Shown here in pieces: positions 1 through 9,572 of a stretch of DNA of 32,694 bases. Below the pieces are notes generated by a model. It was not told the origin of the DNA. It searched no databases and saw only the letters and a program-made list of their open reading frames with translations. Position 1 is the stretch's first letter. The number at the start of each line of letters is the position of its first letter. Origin of the DNA: an uncultured Bacteroidales bacterium (GTDB lineage: Bacteria > Bacteroidota > Bacteroidia > Bacteroidales > Bacteroidaceae); the NCBI GenBank assembly GCA_902763885.1, contig CACWTU010000022.1:1-32694 (forward strand), in the 5' to 3' direction. A program made the translations under genes and the position numbers.

Positions 1-483
1 CTCCTCATTGAAGTTGAGCATATAGTTTGTATAAGCCCGTATCTCATAGAATCCGCTGGGATACTCAATCACTCCCATCTTCTCACGTGACTGCTCTGTC
101 GCTCCGTCCATCAGCGGGAAAGAGCCGTCAGCCTGCCCGGCCACCACCTTGAGCTTCTGCTGCTTGAGCAGTACTCCCGTGGGTGAGATAAGATCCACGT
201 ACAGCACCTTGCTCTGCGCCCTCCTAAGCGTTGATGCATTGACTACGAACGCCTTGAACCATATGGTTTCACCGGCGTAGTAAGAAGTGTTGTCAAACTG
301 CAGATAGACCTTCTCCTGAGGGAAGATGCTGTTGAACTGGTGTATGTTACCAGCAAACCGCATCAGGTCATTTGTGATGCTGGCGGATTCATCAGGATCC
401 TGCATGTCAAAATCCTCTGCACTTACACGGACAGTAGGAAAGCACAGGGCTAATGTTAGGGTTAAAGTAATAAGGCGTCTCAT
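1..483 (-). CDS. Exported MG2-like domain protein, third member of the tandem family (3' end outside window)
   Basis: The N-terminal 161 codons are present; the rest lies beyond the left edge. A signal peptide (MRRLITLTLTLALCFPTVRVSA) comes first. From about residue 55 the text (QEKVYLQFDNTSYYAGETIWFKAF) matches the MG2-like segment near residue 425 of the two large proteins at 504-4403 and 5467-9348. This copy therefore lacks their N-terminal CarboxypepD_reg domain and following ~300 residues: the signal peptide is joined almost directly to the MG2-like part. It starts 20 bp after the stop of the 504-4403 gene on the same strand, so co-transcription is likely. The MG2 fold is known from alpha-2-macroglobulin-type envelope proteins; the role here is unknown. 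An envelope location is inferred from the signal peptide. Confidence 0.85.
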   Translation of the reverse strand, partial: MRRLITLTLTLALCFPTVRVSAEDFDMQDPDESASITNDLMRFAGNIHQFNSIFPQEKVYLQFDNTSYYAGETIWFKAFVVNASTLRRAQSKVLYVDLISPTGVLLKQQKLKVVAGQADGSFPLMDGATEQSREKMGVIEYPSGFYEIRAYTNYMLNFNEE

Positions 484-503
484 AGCTGCAAAAAAGGATT
501 AAG

Positions 504-3500
504 TTACCAATTTTGGTTAAGGATATAGGGTACACCGGAAGCAGTGATGCCTGCGGCGCGTATTGTGAATCGGCGTGTAAAGCTGTTGTTGTAGAACTCA
601 ACTCGGGCTCGGCCCTCATTATCGGTTATCACGTTTGGATTCCAATAGAGTGTTCGGCGCGCATCAACATTTCCTTCAATTGGTCCATCAGGGTACTCCG
701 GTGAGTAGAACTGTACGGGTCTGTTGAAACCTTTGACAGTAGTGCTCCTCTTACCCAGATTCCGTATTTCATTGTAAAAGAGCAGTTGATTGTCATTCTT
801 GATCTGTATGTCAACAAGGTTGTATTTATAGACATAGTCCCAATAAGAGTTATATAACCAACTCGAACTGATATGTTTAAACAGAAGAGGTGTACAGGTT
901 AACAAATCATGGAGGCACATGGGCTGCTCATATATGATTATGCTCTTTACATCAATCATATCAATCAGGAATGGATAGTCAAATGGCTTATGAGCCAGTA
1001 CTTTTTCCTGATTGTGGATATAAAAGAATATATTGAGTTCCCTGCTTTTCAGGTCATTAAGATAGTCTTTCTTTGATTCTACGTCTTCAGGTATTATTTC
1101 CGTTCCCCCTCCGAATATGACATCATGGAGGTCATTTACTGCATAAATTTCACCTAAATTTCCGGGATCATCATATACTACTGGTTCGGGTCTATGCCAT
1201 ACAAATCTCAAACCTTTGTCAAGTAAGTAGTTATAGAGACAGCTTGTGTATTCACCCTGATCCAGTTCAAATTCGGCATCCTCCTCAGCCTCAAATGAGG
1301 TAAAGGTGTCATAATCAATGAAGCGAATTTTACCACCTGTCTCTTCTATATCAACATCATCAATCATCCTGCCCAGCTTGCGGCGTTGTTCCTCTGTCAA
1401 CAGGTTATTTGTAAAATCATATTCGTAGCCATCTGTATTTGATGTGTTGTGTTCCAGGTCTGTCTCCTGCTTGAAGTATAGTCTGGGCTCAGGCCTGTCA
1501 GCGCGCTCAAAACGGATGCGCTTGCCTGTCTTGTACTTGGATTCACCGTTCTTCTTTGTGGCCATCACGTGGATGGTAAAATCACCTCTTCCATAAAAAT
1601 CACTCAAGTCAAAACCGAAATAGCCGGTTGAATCAGTCTGGTAATCATAGGATTCAAAGAGAGTCTTGTCATCATCAGGTATAAGTGCCGCATATATGCT
1701 AATGTCCGATACAGGCTGACGTCTTCCGTATGAAAGAATCCATCCGTTCATGGTAAGACCCTCTTCAATGCGGTGCTTTTCCTTAAACTCCTTCTGTCCT
1801 GTCATAGTCTGCCATTCATAGCGCTCCCAGCCTTGAACAAGAGTCAACAGATTCAATGCCTCCCGATGCTCCTCATCATTAGCTTCAAGATACCATGCGG
1901 GATCATGAATATAGCCCCTCAAGTCTGATGACAGCAGCAGATTGGCCTGCAGGTTATCATTCTGCCCGCCGCCATAATCCGCAGCATCACGTACCGACAG
2001 GCAGAAACGGTCACGCAGCGGTTTGCCGGACTCATCAGTAAGTTTAAACTCTATCACCTCTTTATCACAAGACTGTCGTGACATGCTGTCGGTGCTTAAG
2101 GTAATTGTGGGGCTGCGGAACTCAGCGCTATTGTGAAAAATGCTGCGTGATGAAAGAATCCTGCCCTCCTTATTGAAAAGAGTCAATCGGCATACGCCTT
2201 CCGGCCAGCTGGAGCAGTCAATATTCAACTGGCTGTTCTCAACATCCTTTATCTCCTCAAAATACATCACCTCACCACGGCAGGTTACGGCAAGAGCCGT
2301 CTGCTCACCTATGCAGTCCTGGGTACGCCAGATATTAACCTGCAAACGTGAGTCAGAGAGCATATCGGATATCATGGAGTATCCGCCGACTTCAGCTATA
2401 GGCAGGCTAACACTGATTTTCTTGTTGCTGCCTGATGGAATGAAATCAACATGTGGAAAGCCTCCCGGGTGATTGATTATGAATGATCCCATTCCGTCAT
2501 GGACGGTACGTATGGAGTCCCAAATGCCCGGAACGACAAGTGCTCCTTCATGGCTGAATGCGTCACTGCCTGTAACCTTGAACGCTATTCGACAGGGCAG
2601 ACCCTTGACAGGAGTACCTCCCTCTGTATAGAAATCCACTTTGATTCCATCTACTTCATTGGTTTTCCATCTATCCACAGGGATCTCACCACGTATTTTC
2701 TGCACAAGCGGATTGTCCTGATTGCTAACCACATGTGAGCGGTCATACTCTCCCACAAACTTGGGCTGGGTATAGACAGGTATTACTCGTGAAAATATGG
2801 CTTCAGGACTGAAGTCCAGCATATTCTGTGTGTATGCCCTTATCTCATAGAACCCGCTCGGATAGGCCACGATGCCGCGTTTCTCACGTGTCTGCTGAGT
2901 TCCTGCATCGAGAAGCGGGATTATGCCATCAGCCTGACCTGCCTCAACCTTGAGTTTCTGCTGCAGGATGAGTTGCCCGGTAGGCGCCAGAAAATCCACA
3001 TACAGCACACCGCTGGGTGCCTGCTCCAATGTAGTGGCGTTTGTCACAAAGGCTTTGTACCAGATGTTCTCTCCCTGGAAGTAGGCAGTGTTGTCAAACT
3101 CCAGATAAACCTTCTCCTGAGGGAACAAAGTGTTGAACCGGTTGATGTTATCCGCAAACTTCATCAGCCCGCTGGTGTAATCGGCAGTATCACTTACTTC
3201 TACTGTTTTTTCATATGTAAACGGGAAGTAATCATCCGGCAGGCATGATGCAACCCTTCTTTTGGAGATGTCTCCTGTAAAACGTATGTTATTGTCTATG
3301 GCGACACCTTCCTTAAGGAAAGTGCAGCCCTCTTCCAGGAAGGTAATCCCTGACTCCGAGTAACGGTGGATACCCTTTCCTCTTTCCTTGAAGTTCAAGG
3401 GGGAGCCGTCACTGCGGTGATAGTACCTGACCCTCAGGTTCTTGTCCTTCAATCCCTGAATCCGGATGGCGTTGTCACCTACACTGACAGAGTGTTCATT

Positions 3501-4403
3501 AATGTCAACAGGTATATATATAGATAAGTTTTTCTTACCCTTTGCAATAGATTCCTGCATAGCAAGAATATATCCGTTCTCCGTCAGGCTGTCTTGGGCA
3601 AAAGACCTCAGTAAATGCTGGCTTGAACCCCAATATGCCCTCATGCGGTTCTCTTCAATACTTTTAGCCTTACGCTGACTCACATTATCGTACGGCCTGT
3701 AGTAAAAGTATCCCAGCATATCACATGAAGTGACATTGTTTACCTGCTCAACAGTGAATCTTACCAGATCCACATATAGTTCATATCCCAGCAGAGGCAA
3801 ATCAATTATCAGTGGTTCATACGCCCATGCGGTGAATACGCTTGTAACCACTTTTACCGTATCCAGATATGATTCATGTTTTTCAAACACATCATTGTCG
3901 ATGTATGTTTTTGCAAACCTGGCCTTGCCTATCTGTCTGGTATGAGATGATGTTTGATATGACCTGTCAAACATCAGGACATTTTCATTCTTTATGGTGG
4001 CACGCTTGCCCCATTTGTCATCACCCAGGAACATGGTCTTGAAATAGTCTAGGTTGACTTTATCAATCCTGTTTTTCTTACCTGATACCACAATCTCAGG
4101 CAATACATCATTAGTGCTGAGTTCTATTGTCAGCTTGCCGGGATTACGGTCCAGATCCAATGCCTTTGGCTGATAACCCACAAAACTGAACACAACCGTA
4201 GCGGGGAATGATATCTCTTTCAGTTCAAAACGGCCATCGGAATCTGTAGTGGTCCCTAGGGTGGTTCCGTTAACATAGACCGTAGCAAGCGGAAGAGGCT
4301 TCTGCGTGAGGCTGTCAAGAACGATACCGGTAATGGTTTTCTGCCCCAACAGAAAAGCCGGGATAAGAGTTAAGAAGGCAAACAAAAGGACTCTTCTCAT
4401 CAT
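504..4403 (-). CDS. Large exported CarboxypepD_reg / MG2-like / plug-like protein, paralogue 2
   Basis: A 1299-residue exported protein. It has a signal peptide at 1-20 (ending FLLGQ), a CarboxypepD_reg-like beta-sandwich at about 22-100 (TGIVLDSLTQKPLPLATVYV; FSFVGYQP), a less familiar region to about 420, and an MG2-like segment from about 428 (QEKVYLEFDNTAYFQGE). Near the C-terminus a stretch with DMIDVKSIIIYEQP resembles the end of a TonB-receptor plug, followed by the conserved end TRRFTIRAAGITASG. No beta-barrel is evident. It is a close paralogue of the protein at 5467-9348; they differ most at about 130-390, 570-660 and 1080-1170. About 70 bp of upstream DNA is also shared, so the duplication included the promoter area. 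Two ATGs are adjacent and either may start. Related Bacteroidetes proteins are annotated only by domain; the function is unknown. Confidence 0.9.
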   Translation of the reverse strand: MMRRVLLFAFLTLIPAFLLGQKTITGIVLDSLTQKPLPLATVYVNGTTLGTTTDSDGRFELKEISFPATVVFSFVGYQPKALDLDRNPGKLTIELSTNDVLPEIVVSGKKNRIDKVNLDYFKTMFLGDDKWGKRATIKNENVLMFDRSYQTSSHTRQIGKARFAKTYIDNDVFEKHESYLDTVKVVTSVFTAWAYEPLIIDLPLLGYELYVDLVRFTVEQVNNVTSCDMLGYFYYRPYDNVSQRKAKSIEENRMRAYWGSSQHLLRSFAQDSLTENGYILAMQESIAKGKKNLSIYIPVDINEHSVSVGDNAIRIQGLKDKNLRVRYYHRSDGSPLNFKERGKGIHRYSESGITFLEEGCTFLKEGVAIDNNIRFTGDISKRRVASCLPDDYFPFTYEKTVEVSDTADYTSGLMKFADNINRFNTLFPQEKVYLEFDNTAYFQGENIWYKAFVTNATTLEQAPSGVLYVDFLAPTGQLILQQKLKVEAGQADGIIPLLDAGTQQTREKRGIVAYPSGFYEIRAYTQNMLDFSPEAIFSRVIPVYTQPKFVGEYDRSHVVSNQDNPLVQKIRGEIPVDRWKTNEVDGIKVDFYTEGGTPVKGLPCRIAFKVTGSDAFSHEGALVVPGIWDSIRTVHDGMGSFIINHPGGFPHVDFIPSGSNKKISVSLPIAEVGGYSMISDMLSDSRLQVNIWRTQDCIGEQTALAVTCRGEVMYFEEIKDVENSQLNIDCSSWPEGVCRLTLFNKEGRILSSRSIFHNSAEFRSPTITLSTDSMSRQSCDKEVIEFKLTDESGKPLRDRFCLSVRDAADYGGGQNDNLQANLLLSSDLRGYIHDPAWYLEANDEEHREALNLLTLVQGWERYEWQTMTGQKEFKEKHRIEEGLTMNGWILSYGRRQPVSDISIYAALIPDDDKTLFESYDYQTDSTGYFGFDLSDFYGRGDFTIHVMATKKNGESKYKTGKRIRFERADRPEPRLYFKQETDLEHNTSNTDGYEYDFTNNLLTEEQRRKLGRMIDDVDIEETGGKIRFIDYDTFTSFEAEEDAEFELDQGEYTSCLYNYLLDKGLRFVWHRPEPVVYDDPGNLGEIYAVNDLHDVIFGGGTEIIPEDVESKKDYLNDLKSRELNIFFYIHNQEKVLAHKPFDYPFLIDMIDVKSIIIYEQPMCLHDLLTCTPLLFKHISSSWLYNSYWDYVYKYNLVDIQIKNDNQLLFYNEIRNLGKRSTTVKGFNRPVQFYSPEYPDGPIEGNVDARRTLYWNPNVITDNEGRARVEFYNNSFTRRFTIRAAGITASGVPYILNQNW

Positions 4404-4467
4404 AAGCAGGGTTATAGGTTTCTATATATAGGTTGCAGAAACCTGCCGAAAGTAAATCCGGAAATGC

Positions 4468-4501
4468 AAAAAAATGACACAAAGTGCGCTTTGTGTCATT
4501 T
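4468..4501 (-). terminator. Intrinsic terminator after the plug-domain gene
   Basis: A perfect 13-bp stem (AAATGACACAAAG / CTTTGTGTCATTT) with a 4-nt loop is followed, on the minus strand, by a run of seven T. The TGA stop of the 4496-5356 gene lies inside the stem. This separates that gene from the large gene at 504-4403. Confidence 0.85.
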
Positions 4502-5356
4502 GTTCTTCTTTTCCATGCGGATTCCCTTACGGGTACGTAGTTCTATGACGCCTTTTCTACCTCTGTTTCCCCATATTTTTACGGCGGCTTCATCTTTCAG
4601 TATGTTCACTGTCTTTATCTTTCTGGCTTTAACTCCAAATATCTGTGCCAGCTCATCTTTTGAATAGGTGTCTTTCGTAAGGTCGATGCCCTCCCAAGCT
4701 GTAGCATCACGGGTTATGACATGGCCGTCCATGACAAGCAACGGCCTTGAACGGCCAAGATCACTTGCTTCAAATACCAGATCGAGCCCTGGTCTGGGAG
4801 TACCGTATGCCTGCAGATTATCATCAACCGTTGTAATGGCCAAACCCTCAAACTCATCCATGCTTATGGCCTGTTTTACCATAGTCTGGGGTTTGTTTAT
4901 GGGAGGGGGTAGTGGTCCGTACATTGTTTCCAGCCTGCGGTTAGCTGTGATATCCACTTTTGACAAAGACTCATTCTCTTTCATCCTGATTTCATAGTAG
5001 GTACTGTTTATCAAGGTATCAACTGTCTTATACCCCACATACGTTATCTTTAATCTGTTTGCGGGATTAACCAGACGAAAAGAAAATGCACCTTCCATAT
5101 CAGTTACGCAATGGGCAACTATACGGTCAGCTGAATCCCGCTCCGTGATATTGACCATCATCATGGGGCCTTCATTATCTGTAACTTTGCCCGATATGAT
5201 ATCACCGGCCTTGATTTCCTTAGCTACCACAGCCTTATCGACCGGTTTCTGGGCCGATGCAAAACTGCAAATCAAGGAAAACAATGAATATGATACGCAC
5301 CATACGGCAACGTACCACCCCTTGGCAATGAGAATTCTAATTCTACGTATTTTCAT
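4496..5356 (-). CDS. Exported CarboxypepD_reg protein with a barrel-less TonB-receptor plug domain
   Basis: A 286-residue protein with a long signal peptide (cleavage likely after FASA, residue ~35). A CarboxypepD_reg-like domain covers about 50-130 (GDIISGKVTDNEGPMMMVN; ITYVGYKTVD). The C-terminal part reads like the plug of SusC/TonB-dependent receptors: LLVMDGHVI, then IKTVNILKDEAAVKIWGNRG and GVIELRTRKG at the end. The protein stops there, so there is no outer-membrane barrel. The N-terminal domain is closely related to that of the protein at 31084-31896 (both have GPMMMVN and RDS.DRIVAH). It is inferred to be periplasmic and perhaps to interact with the TonB machinery, but no partner is shown. 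The upstream element is shared with two other promoters in this window, and a strong terminator follows. Confidence 0.88.
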   Translation of the reverse strand: MKIRRIRILIAKGWYVAVWCVSYSLFSLICSFASAQKPVDKAVVAKEIKAGDIISGKVTDNEGPMMMVNITERDSADRIVAHCVTDMEGAFSFRLVNPANRLKITYVGYKTVDTLINSTYYEIRMKENESLSKVDITANRRLETMYGPLPPPINKPQTMVKQAISMDEFEGLAITTVDDNLQAYGTPRPGLDLVFEASDLGRSRPLLVMDGHVITRDATAWEGIDLTKDTYSKDELAQIFGVKARKIKTVNILKDEAAVKIWGNRGRKGVIELRTRKGIRMEKKNK

Positions 5357-5379
5357 AACAGTGTATGTTTATTTACTGA

Positions 5380-5436
5380 CAAAAGTAATTGCCAAATCAA
5401 CAAATGTCAAGGATTAGGCGCTGCAAAACTGTTGCA
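5380..5436 (-). promoter_or_regulatory. Promoter with 19-bp dyad element (site 1 of 3)
   Basis: On the minus strand the element TGCAACAGTTTTGCAGCGC (5418-5436) contains the dyad TGCAA-N5-TTGCA. Thirty nucleotides later comes TACTTTTG (5380-5387), matching the Bacteroidetes -7 box TAnnTTTG. A CTTG lies 20 nt before the box and could be the -33 element. The same dyad and spacing recur at 29787-29844 and 32331-32388. The gene start at 5356 is 23 nt further on. Confidence 0.65.
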
Positions 5437-5438
5437 AA

Positions 5439-5469
5439 TGACCCAAAAGGGACTGTCCCTTTTGGGTCA
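5439..5469. repeat. Perfect 31-bp palindrome at gene end (GGGAC-type)
   Basis: Two perfect 15-nt arms (TGACCCAAAAGGGAC / GTCCCTTTTGGGTCA) surround one central base. The right end supplies the TGA stop of the gene at 5467-9348. In RNA this is a very strong hairpin, but no T-run follows it, so it may act as a Rho-independent-like end, an mRNA stabiliser, or simply be a REP-like repeat. It belongs with the GGGAC/GTCCC palindromes at 18887, 29744 and 31905. Confidence 0.7.
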
Positions 5470-8400
5470 CCAGTTCTGGTTTAGGGTGTAGGGTATGCCT
5501 GATGCAGTGATGCCGGCGGCGTTGATGGTGAAGCGGCGGGTGAAGCTGTTGTTGTAGAACTCCACGCGGGCATGGCCATCTTCATCAGTAATCACGTTGG
5601 GATTCCAGTAGAGAGTGCGGCGCGAATCCACATTGCCTTCTATGGGGCCTTCGGGGTACTCGGGAGCATAGAACTGTACGGTTTTGGTAAAACCTTTGAC
5701 GGTGGTAGTACGGCGGCCCAGGTTGCGGATTTCCCAGTCATGAAGCCGTTGCCAGTCTTCCTTGACCTGTACGTCAACCAGAGTATATCTATCCCATGTG
5801 GTCTGTACCCACCAGAACCAACCGGTATGAATATGTTTATTACGATAGTCAACCTCAACAGGAATCAGTTCTGCAAACTCTCTGGGATACATTGGTTTGT
5901 CATATATTATTATGCTCTTGACGTCAATCATATCAATAGACGGAGAGTCACCTAAATAATCCTCCATGGTATGGGCCGATAAATATGCTCTTATATCGTT
6001 GGCTGCACCCGATGATATGTCTGTACCTTTTCCTTTTTTCCCTCCTTTTTCATCACCTTCTTCAGTGCCTTCACCTTCTGTTCCATTATCGTCCGATCCC
6101 CATCTGCTATTGCCCATTTCATATGCTCCTACCTCTGCCTCAAAATCCGTCGGGTCGTAATAATCCGTCGGGTTAAGTATTCTGATACCTCGTTCCAATA
6201 AGTAACCATAGACATCAGTCGTGTATTCTCCCTGATCCAGTTCCAACTCTGCATCCTCTTCAACCTCAAATGAGGTAAAGGTGTCATAATCAATGAAGCG
6301 TAGTTTTCCGGCCTCCTCTTCTATATCAACGTCATCAATCATTCTACCCAGTTTACGGCGCTGAGCAGGGGTAAGGTCATAATCCGTATAGTCAACCTTA
6401 TAGTCTTCTACCCGATTAGTGTTATGCCTCAAATCCATCTCCTGCTTAAGGAATGGCCTGGGTTCAGGTCTGTCAGCGCGCTCAAAACGGATGCGCTTAG
6501 CTGTCTCATACTTGGATTCTCCGTTCCTTTTTGTTGACATCACATGGATGGTAAAATCACCTTTTCCATAAAAGTCAGAGAGGTTAAACCCAAAATAACC
6601 GGTAGAATCAGTCTGGTATTCAAAACCTTCAAACAGAGTCTTGTCATCATCAGGCATCACTGACGCATATACACTTATATCCGATACCGGTTTCCGTCTT
6701 CCGTATGAAAGTATCCATCCGTTTACGGTAAGACTCTCCTCTATGCGGTGCTTCTCCTCAAACTCTTTCTGTCCTGTCATAGTCTGCCATTCATAACGCT
6801 CCCAACCCTGAACAAGAGTCAACAGGTTAAGTGCCTCCCGATGCTCCTTATCATTTGATTCCAGATACCATGCAGGATCATGAATGTATCCCCTCAGGTC
6901 TGACGACAGCAGCAGGTTAGTCTGCAGGTTATCAGTCTGGCCGCCGCCGTAGTCTGTGGCATCACGTACCGACAGGCAGAAACGGTCACGCAGCGGATTG
7001 CCATCCTGGTCAGTAAGGTTGAACTCTATCACCTCCTTATCACATGACTGATGTGACATACTATCCGTATTTGCTGTGATGGTGGGACTTTGGTACATGT
7101 CATTGCCATGGAATATGCTGCGTGATGACAGTATGTTTCCATCCTTATTGTAAAGAGTTATACGGCACACGCCTACCGGCCAAGCGGAGCAGTCTATGTT
7201 CAACTGACTGCTTTCAATATCCTTTATCTCCTCAAAATATATCACCTCACCACGACAGGTTACAGCAAGAGCAGTCTGCTCACCCAAACGGTCCTGAGTG
7301 CGCCAGATATTAACCTGTAGCAGTGAGTCAGAGAGCATATCGGATATCATGGAGTATCCACTGGTTTTTGCTTCAGGCAGGCGGACTTTGCGTTTTTCAT
7401 CACTGCCATAAGGATAGAATTCCGTTTCCTCATAACCTCTGGGATCGATTATGAAAGTTCCCATTCCGTCATGAACAGTACGCACAGAGTCCCATTGGTT
7501 CAGAATCTTGAGAGCTCCCTTTAAGCCGAATCCGTCACTGCCTGTGGCCTTGAATGCCACCCTGCAGGGTAGGCCCCTAACCAAATCACCGCCCTCTGGA
7601 TAGAACGTTACATTTATGTTCCTGTATTTCTCTTTAGGTTCGCCGCGAAGATCTTCTACAAGAGGATTATCCTGAACACGCACCACATGTGAGCGGTCAT
7701 ACTCTCCCACATACTTGGGTTGGGTATAGACAGGTATTACTCGTGAGAATATGGCCTCTGGGCTGAAGTCCAGCATGTTCTGGGTATAAGCACGTATCTC
7801 ATAGAATCCGCTGGGATAGGCCAGGATACCTTGTTTCTCACGTGTCTGCTGTGTGCCGGCATTAAGCAGCGGAATGATGCCATCAGCCTGTCCTGACACT
7901 ATCTTAAGTTTCTGCTGCAGCAGCAGTTTGCCGGTTGGTGACAGGAAATCCACATACAGTACACCGCTGGGTGCCTGCTCCAATGTGGAGGCGTTTGTCA
8001 CAAAGGCTTTGTACCAGATGTTCTCTCCCTGGAAGTAGGCCGTGTTGTCAAACTCCAGATATACCTTCTCCTGCGGGAATATGCGGTTGAACTGGTGGAT
8101 GTTATCAGCAAACTTTATCAGCTCACTGGCGTAATCTACAGGGTCCGCCACATTGATTTTACTTGAGTCAACAGGGGGAAGATAATCACCAGGCAGGCTG
8201 GCTCCGATTCTTTTTTTAGAAATATCGCCTGTAAACTGTACGTTATTGTCAATGGTCACACCCTCTTTAAGGAATATGCAGCTGTCTTCAAGGAAAGTAA
8301 TTCCAGACTCCGAATAAATGTGAATGCCATCTCCCTTTGCTTTAAAGTTCATGGGAGAGCCGTCACTCCGGTGATAGTACCTTATTTTGAGTTCCTTATC

Positions 8401-9348
8401 CTTCAGACCGGAAATCTGCATCAGCTTATCTGTACTTTTTGAGTATTCGTTGATGTCAACCGGCACTTGTATTTTTACTCTTTTCTTTCCAATTATTTCA
8501 GGCACGGTCAGAATGTACCCGTTCTCTGCCAGACTGTTCTGGGCAAGAGACCTGAGGAAATGCTGGCTTGAACCGTAATAGGCTTTCTTTCGGTTCTCTT
8601 CAATGCGCTCCGTCTGCCGTTTCTTAAGCTTCTCATAAGGCTTGTAGTAAAAGTAGCCAAGTATGTTACATGTAGTTACGCTATTTATATGTACAACAGT
8701 GAATTTTACCAAATCCACATAGAGTTCATATCCCAGCAGAGGCAAATCAATTATCAGGGGTTCATGCGCCCATGCAGTGAATACCTTTGTAATCACTTTC
8801 ACAGTATCCACTTCTTCAACATGTCTTACCACTTTTTCATTTGATGCGTAGGGGGTTGCGAATGATGTACGGCTTATCTTTCTGGTGAAATATGTGGTTT
8901 GAGATGTGTTGTCAAACATTAGGACTTTTTCATTCTCTATCTCTGCGCGCAAGCCCCATCGGTCATCGCCCAGGAACATGGTCTTGAAATATTCCAGATT
9001 CTTTTTGTCAAGCTTATCCTTCTTACCTGACACCACAACTTCAGGCAATGCATCGTTAGTACGGAGTCCTATTGTCAACCTGCCGGGATTATGGTCCAGA
9101 TCCAATGCCTTGGGCTGATAACCCACAAAGCTGAACACAATCGTAGCTGGGAATGATACTCCTTTCAGTTCAAAACGGCCGTCATTATCTGTAGTGGTAC
9201 CCTGGGTTGTGCCGTTAATATAAACCGTAGCAGATGGCAGCGGCTCCTGCGTGAGGCTGTCAAGAACAACGCCTGTAACGGTACTCTGCCCTAGCAAAAA
9301 TGCGGGCATAAGGGATAAGAAAGCAAACAAAAGGACACTTCTCATCAT
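5467..9348 (-). CDS. Large exported CarboxypepD_reg / MG2-like / plug-like protein, paralogue 1
   Basis: A 1293-residue exported protein with the same plan as the one at 504-4403: signal peptide 1-20, CarboxypepD_reg-like domain about 22-100 (STVTGVVLDSLTQEPLPS; FVGYQPKALD), MG2-like segment from about 425 (QEKVYLEFDNTAYFQGE), plug-like text near the C-terminus (DMIDVKSIIIYDKP) and a conserved end (TRRFTINAAGITASG). The two paralogues are nearly identical in the MG2-like part and the last ~100 residues. A low-complexity acidic/Gly/Lys insert (GTEGEGTEEGDEKGGKKGKG, about 6020-6105) replaces the paralogue's unrelated sequence just before the plug-like part. It is first in a minus-strand cluster. 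The function is unknown; an envelope location is inferred from the signal peptide and domain types. Confidence 0.9.
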   Translation of the reverse strand: MMRSVLLFAFLSLMPAFLLGQSTVTGVVLDSLTQEPLPSATVYINGTTQGTTTDNDGRFELKGVSFPATIVFSFVGYQPKALDLDHNPGRLTIGLRTNDALPEVVVSGKKDKLDKKNLEYFKTMFLGDDRWGLRAEIENEKVLMFDNTSQTTYFTRKISRTSFATPYASNEKVVRHVEEVDTVKVITKVFTAWAHEPLIIDLPLLGYELYVDLVKFTVVHINSVTTCNILGYFYYKPYEKLKKRQTERIEENRKKAYYGSSQHFLRSLAQNSLAENGYILTVPEIIGKKRVKIQVPVDINEYSKSTDKLMQISGLKDKELKIRYYHRSDGSPMNFKAKGDGIHIYSESGITFLEDSCIFLKEGVTIDNNVQFTGDISKKRIGASLPGDYLPPVDSSKINVADPVDYASELIKFADNIHQFNRIFPQEKVYLEFDNTAYFQGENIWYKAFVTNASTLEQAPSGVLYVDFLSPTGKLLLQQKLKIVSGQADGIIPLLNAGTQQTREKQGILAYPSGFYEIRAYTQNMLDFSPEAIFSRVIPVYTQPKYVGEYDRSHVVRVQDNPLVEDLRGEPKEKYRNINVTFYPEGGDLVRGLPCRVAFKATGSDGFGLKGALKILNQWDSVRTVHDGMGTFIIDPRGYEETEFYPYGSDEKRKVRLPEAKTSGYSMISDMLSDSLLQVNIWRTQDRLGEQTALAVTCRGEVIYFEEIKDIESSQLNIDCSAWPVGVCRITLYNKDGNILSSRSIFHGNDMYQSPTITANTDSMSHQSCDKEVIEFNLTDQDGNPLRDRFCLSVRDATDYGGGQTDNLQTNLLLSSDLRGYIHDPAWYLESNDKEHREALNLLTLVQGWERYEWQTMTGQKEFEEKHRIEESLTVNGWILSYGRRKPVSDISVYASVMPDDDKTLFEGFEYQTDSTGYFGFNLSDFYGKGDFTIHVMSTKRNGESKYETAKRIRFERADRPEPRPFLKQEMDLRHNTNRVEDYKVDYTDYDLTPAQRRKLGRMIDDVDIEEEAGKLRFIDYDTFTSFEVEEDAELELDQGEYTTDVYGYLLERGIRILNPTDYYDPTDFEAEVGAYEMGNSRWGSDDNGTEGEGTEEGDEKGGKKGKGTDISSGAANDIRAYLSAHTMEDYLGDSPSIDMIDVKSIIIYDKPMYPREFAELIPVEVDYRNKHIHTGWFWWVQTTWDRYTLVDVQVKEDWQRLHDWEIRNLGRRTTTVKGFTKTVQFYAPEYPEGPIEGNVDSRRTLYWNPNVITDEDGHARVEFYNNSFTRRFTINAAGITASGIPYTLNQNW

Positions 9349-9423
9349 AAGTAGGGTTGTTGGTCTATATATAGGTTGCAGGAACTAGCAGAAAGTAAAT
9401 CCGAAAATACAAAAAAATGGGAA

Positions 9424-9557
9424 CCTTTTTTTAGTTTGCTCCGCAAACGGGGGGGCTCCGATCTGCAGTTATAATAAACGAAAACAACCGCTAAATGCGG
9501 CTGTTTTCGTTTATGCGACTGGAAGGAGCCCGTTCGCAGAGCGAACTAAAAAAAGGA
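9424..9557. repeat. 134-bp nested inverted repeat between rho and the large exported-protein gene
   Basis: The outer arms (9424-9459 and 9521-9557) pair over about 33 positions (CCTTTTTTTAGTTTGCTC against GAGCGAACTAAAAAAAGG) with few mismatches. Inside lies a second hairpin, 9474-9514, with 17 of 18 pairs (CGAAAACA / TGTTTTCG core) and a TAAAT loop. Each outer arm also holds its own short hairpin (GTTTGC-TCC-GCAAAC; GTTCGC-AGA-GCGAAC), so alternative folds are possible. No ORF of note lies within. It could be a terminator region, a structured RNA, or a miniature mobile repeat. Confidence 0.75.
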
Positions 9558-9572
9558 AATGAGTTTTTGGGG

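Noticed and set aside
4496-5356. A truncated SusC gene
   Set aside because: A strong terminator follows the stop codon directly and no barrel-coding sequence remains downstream, so the gene looks complete in its short form.
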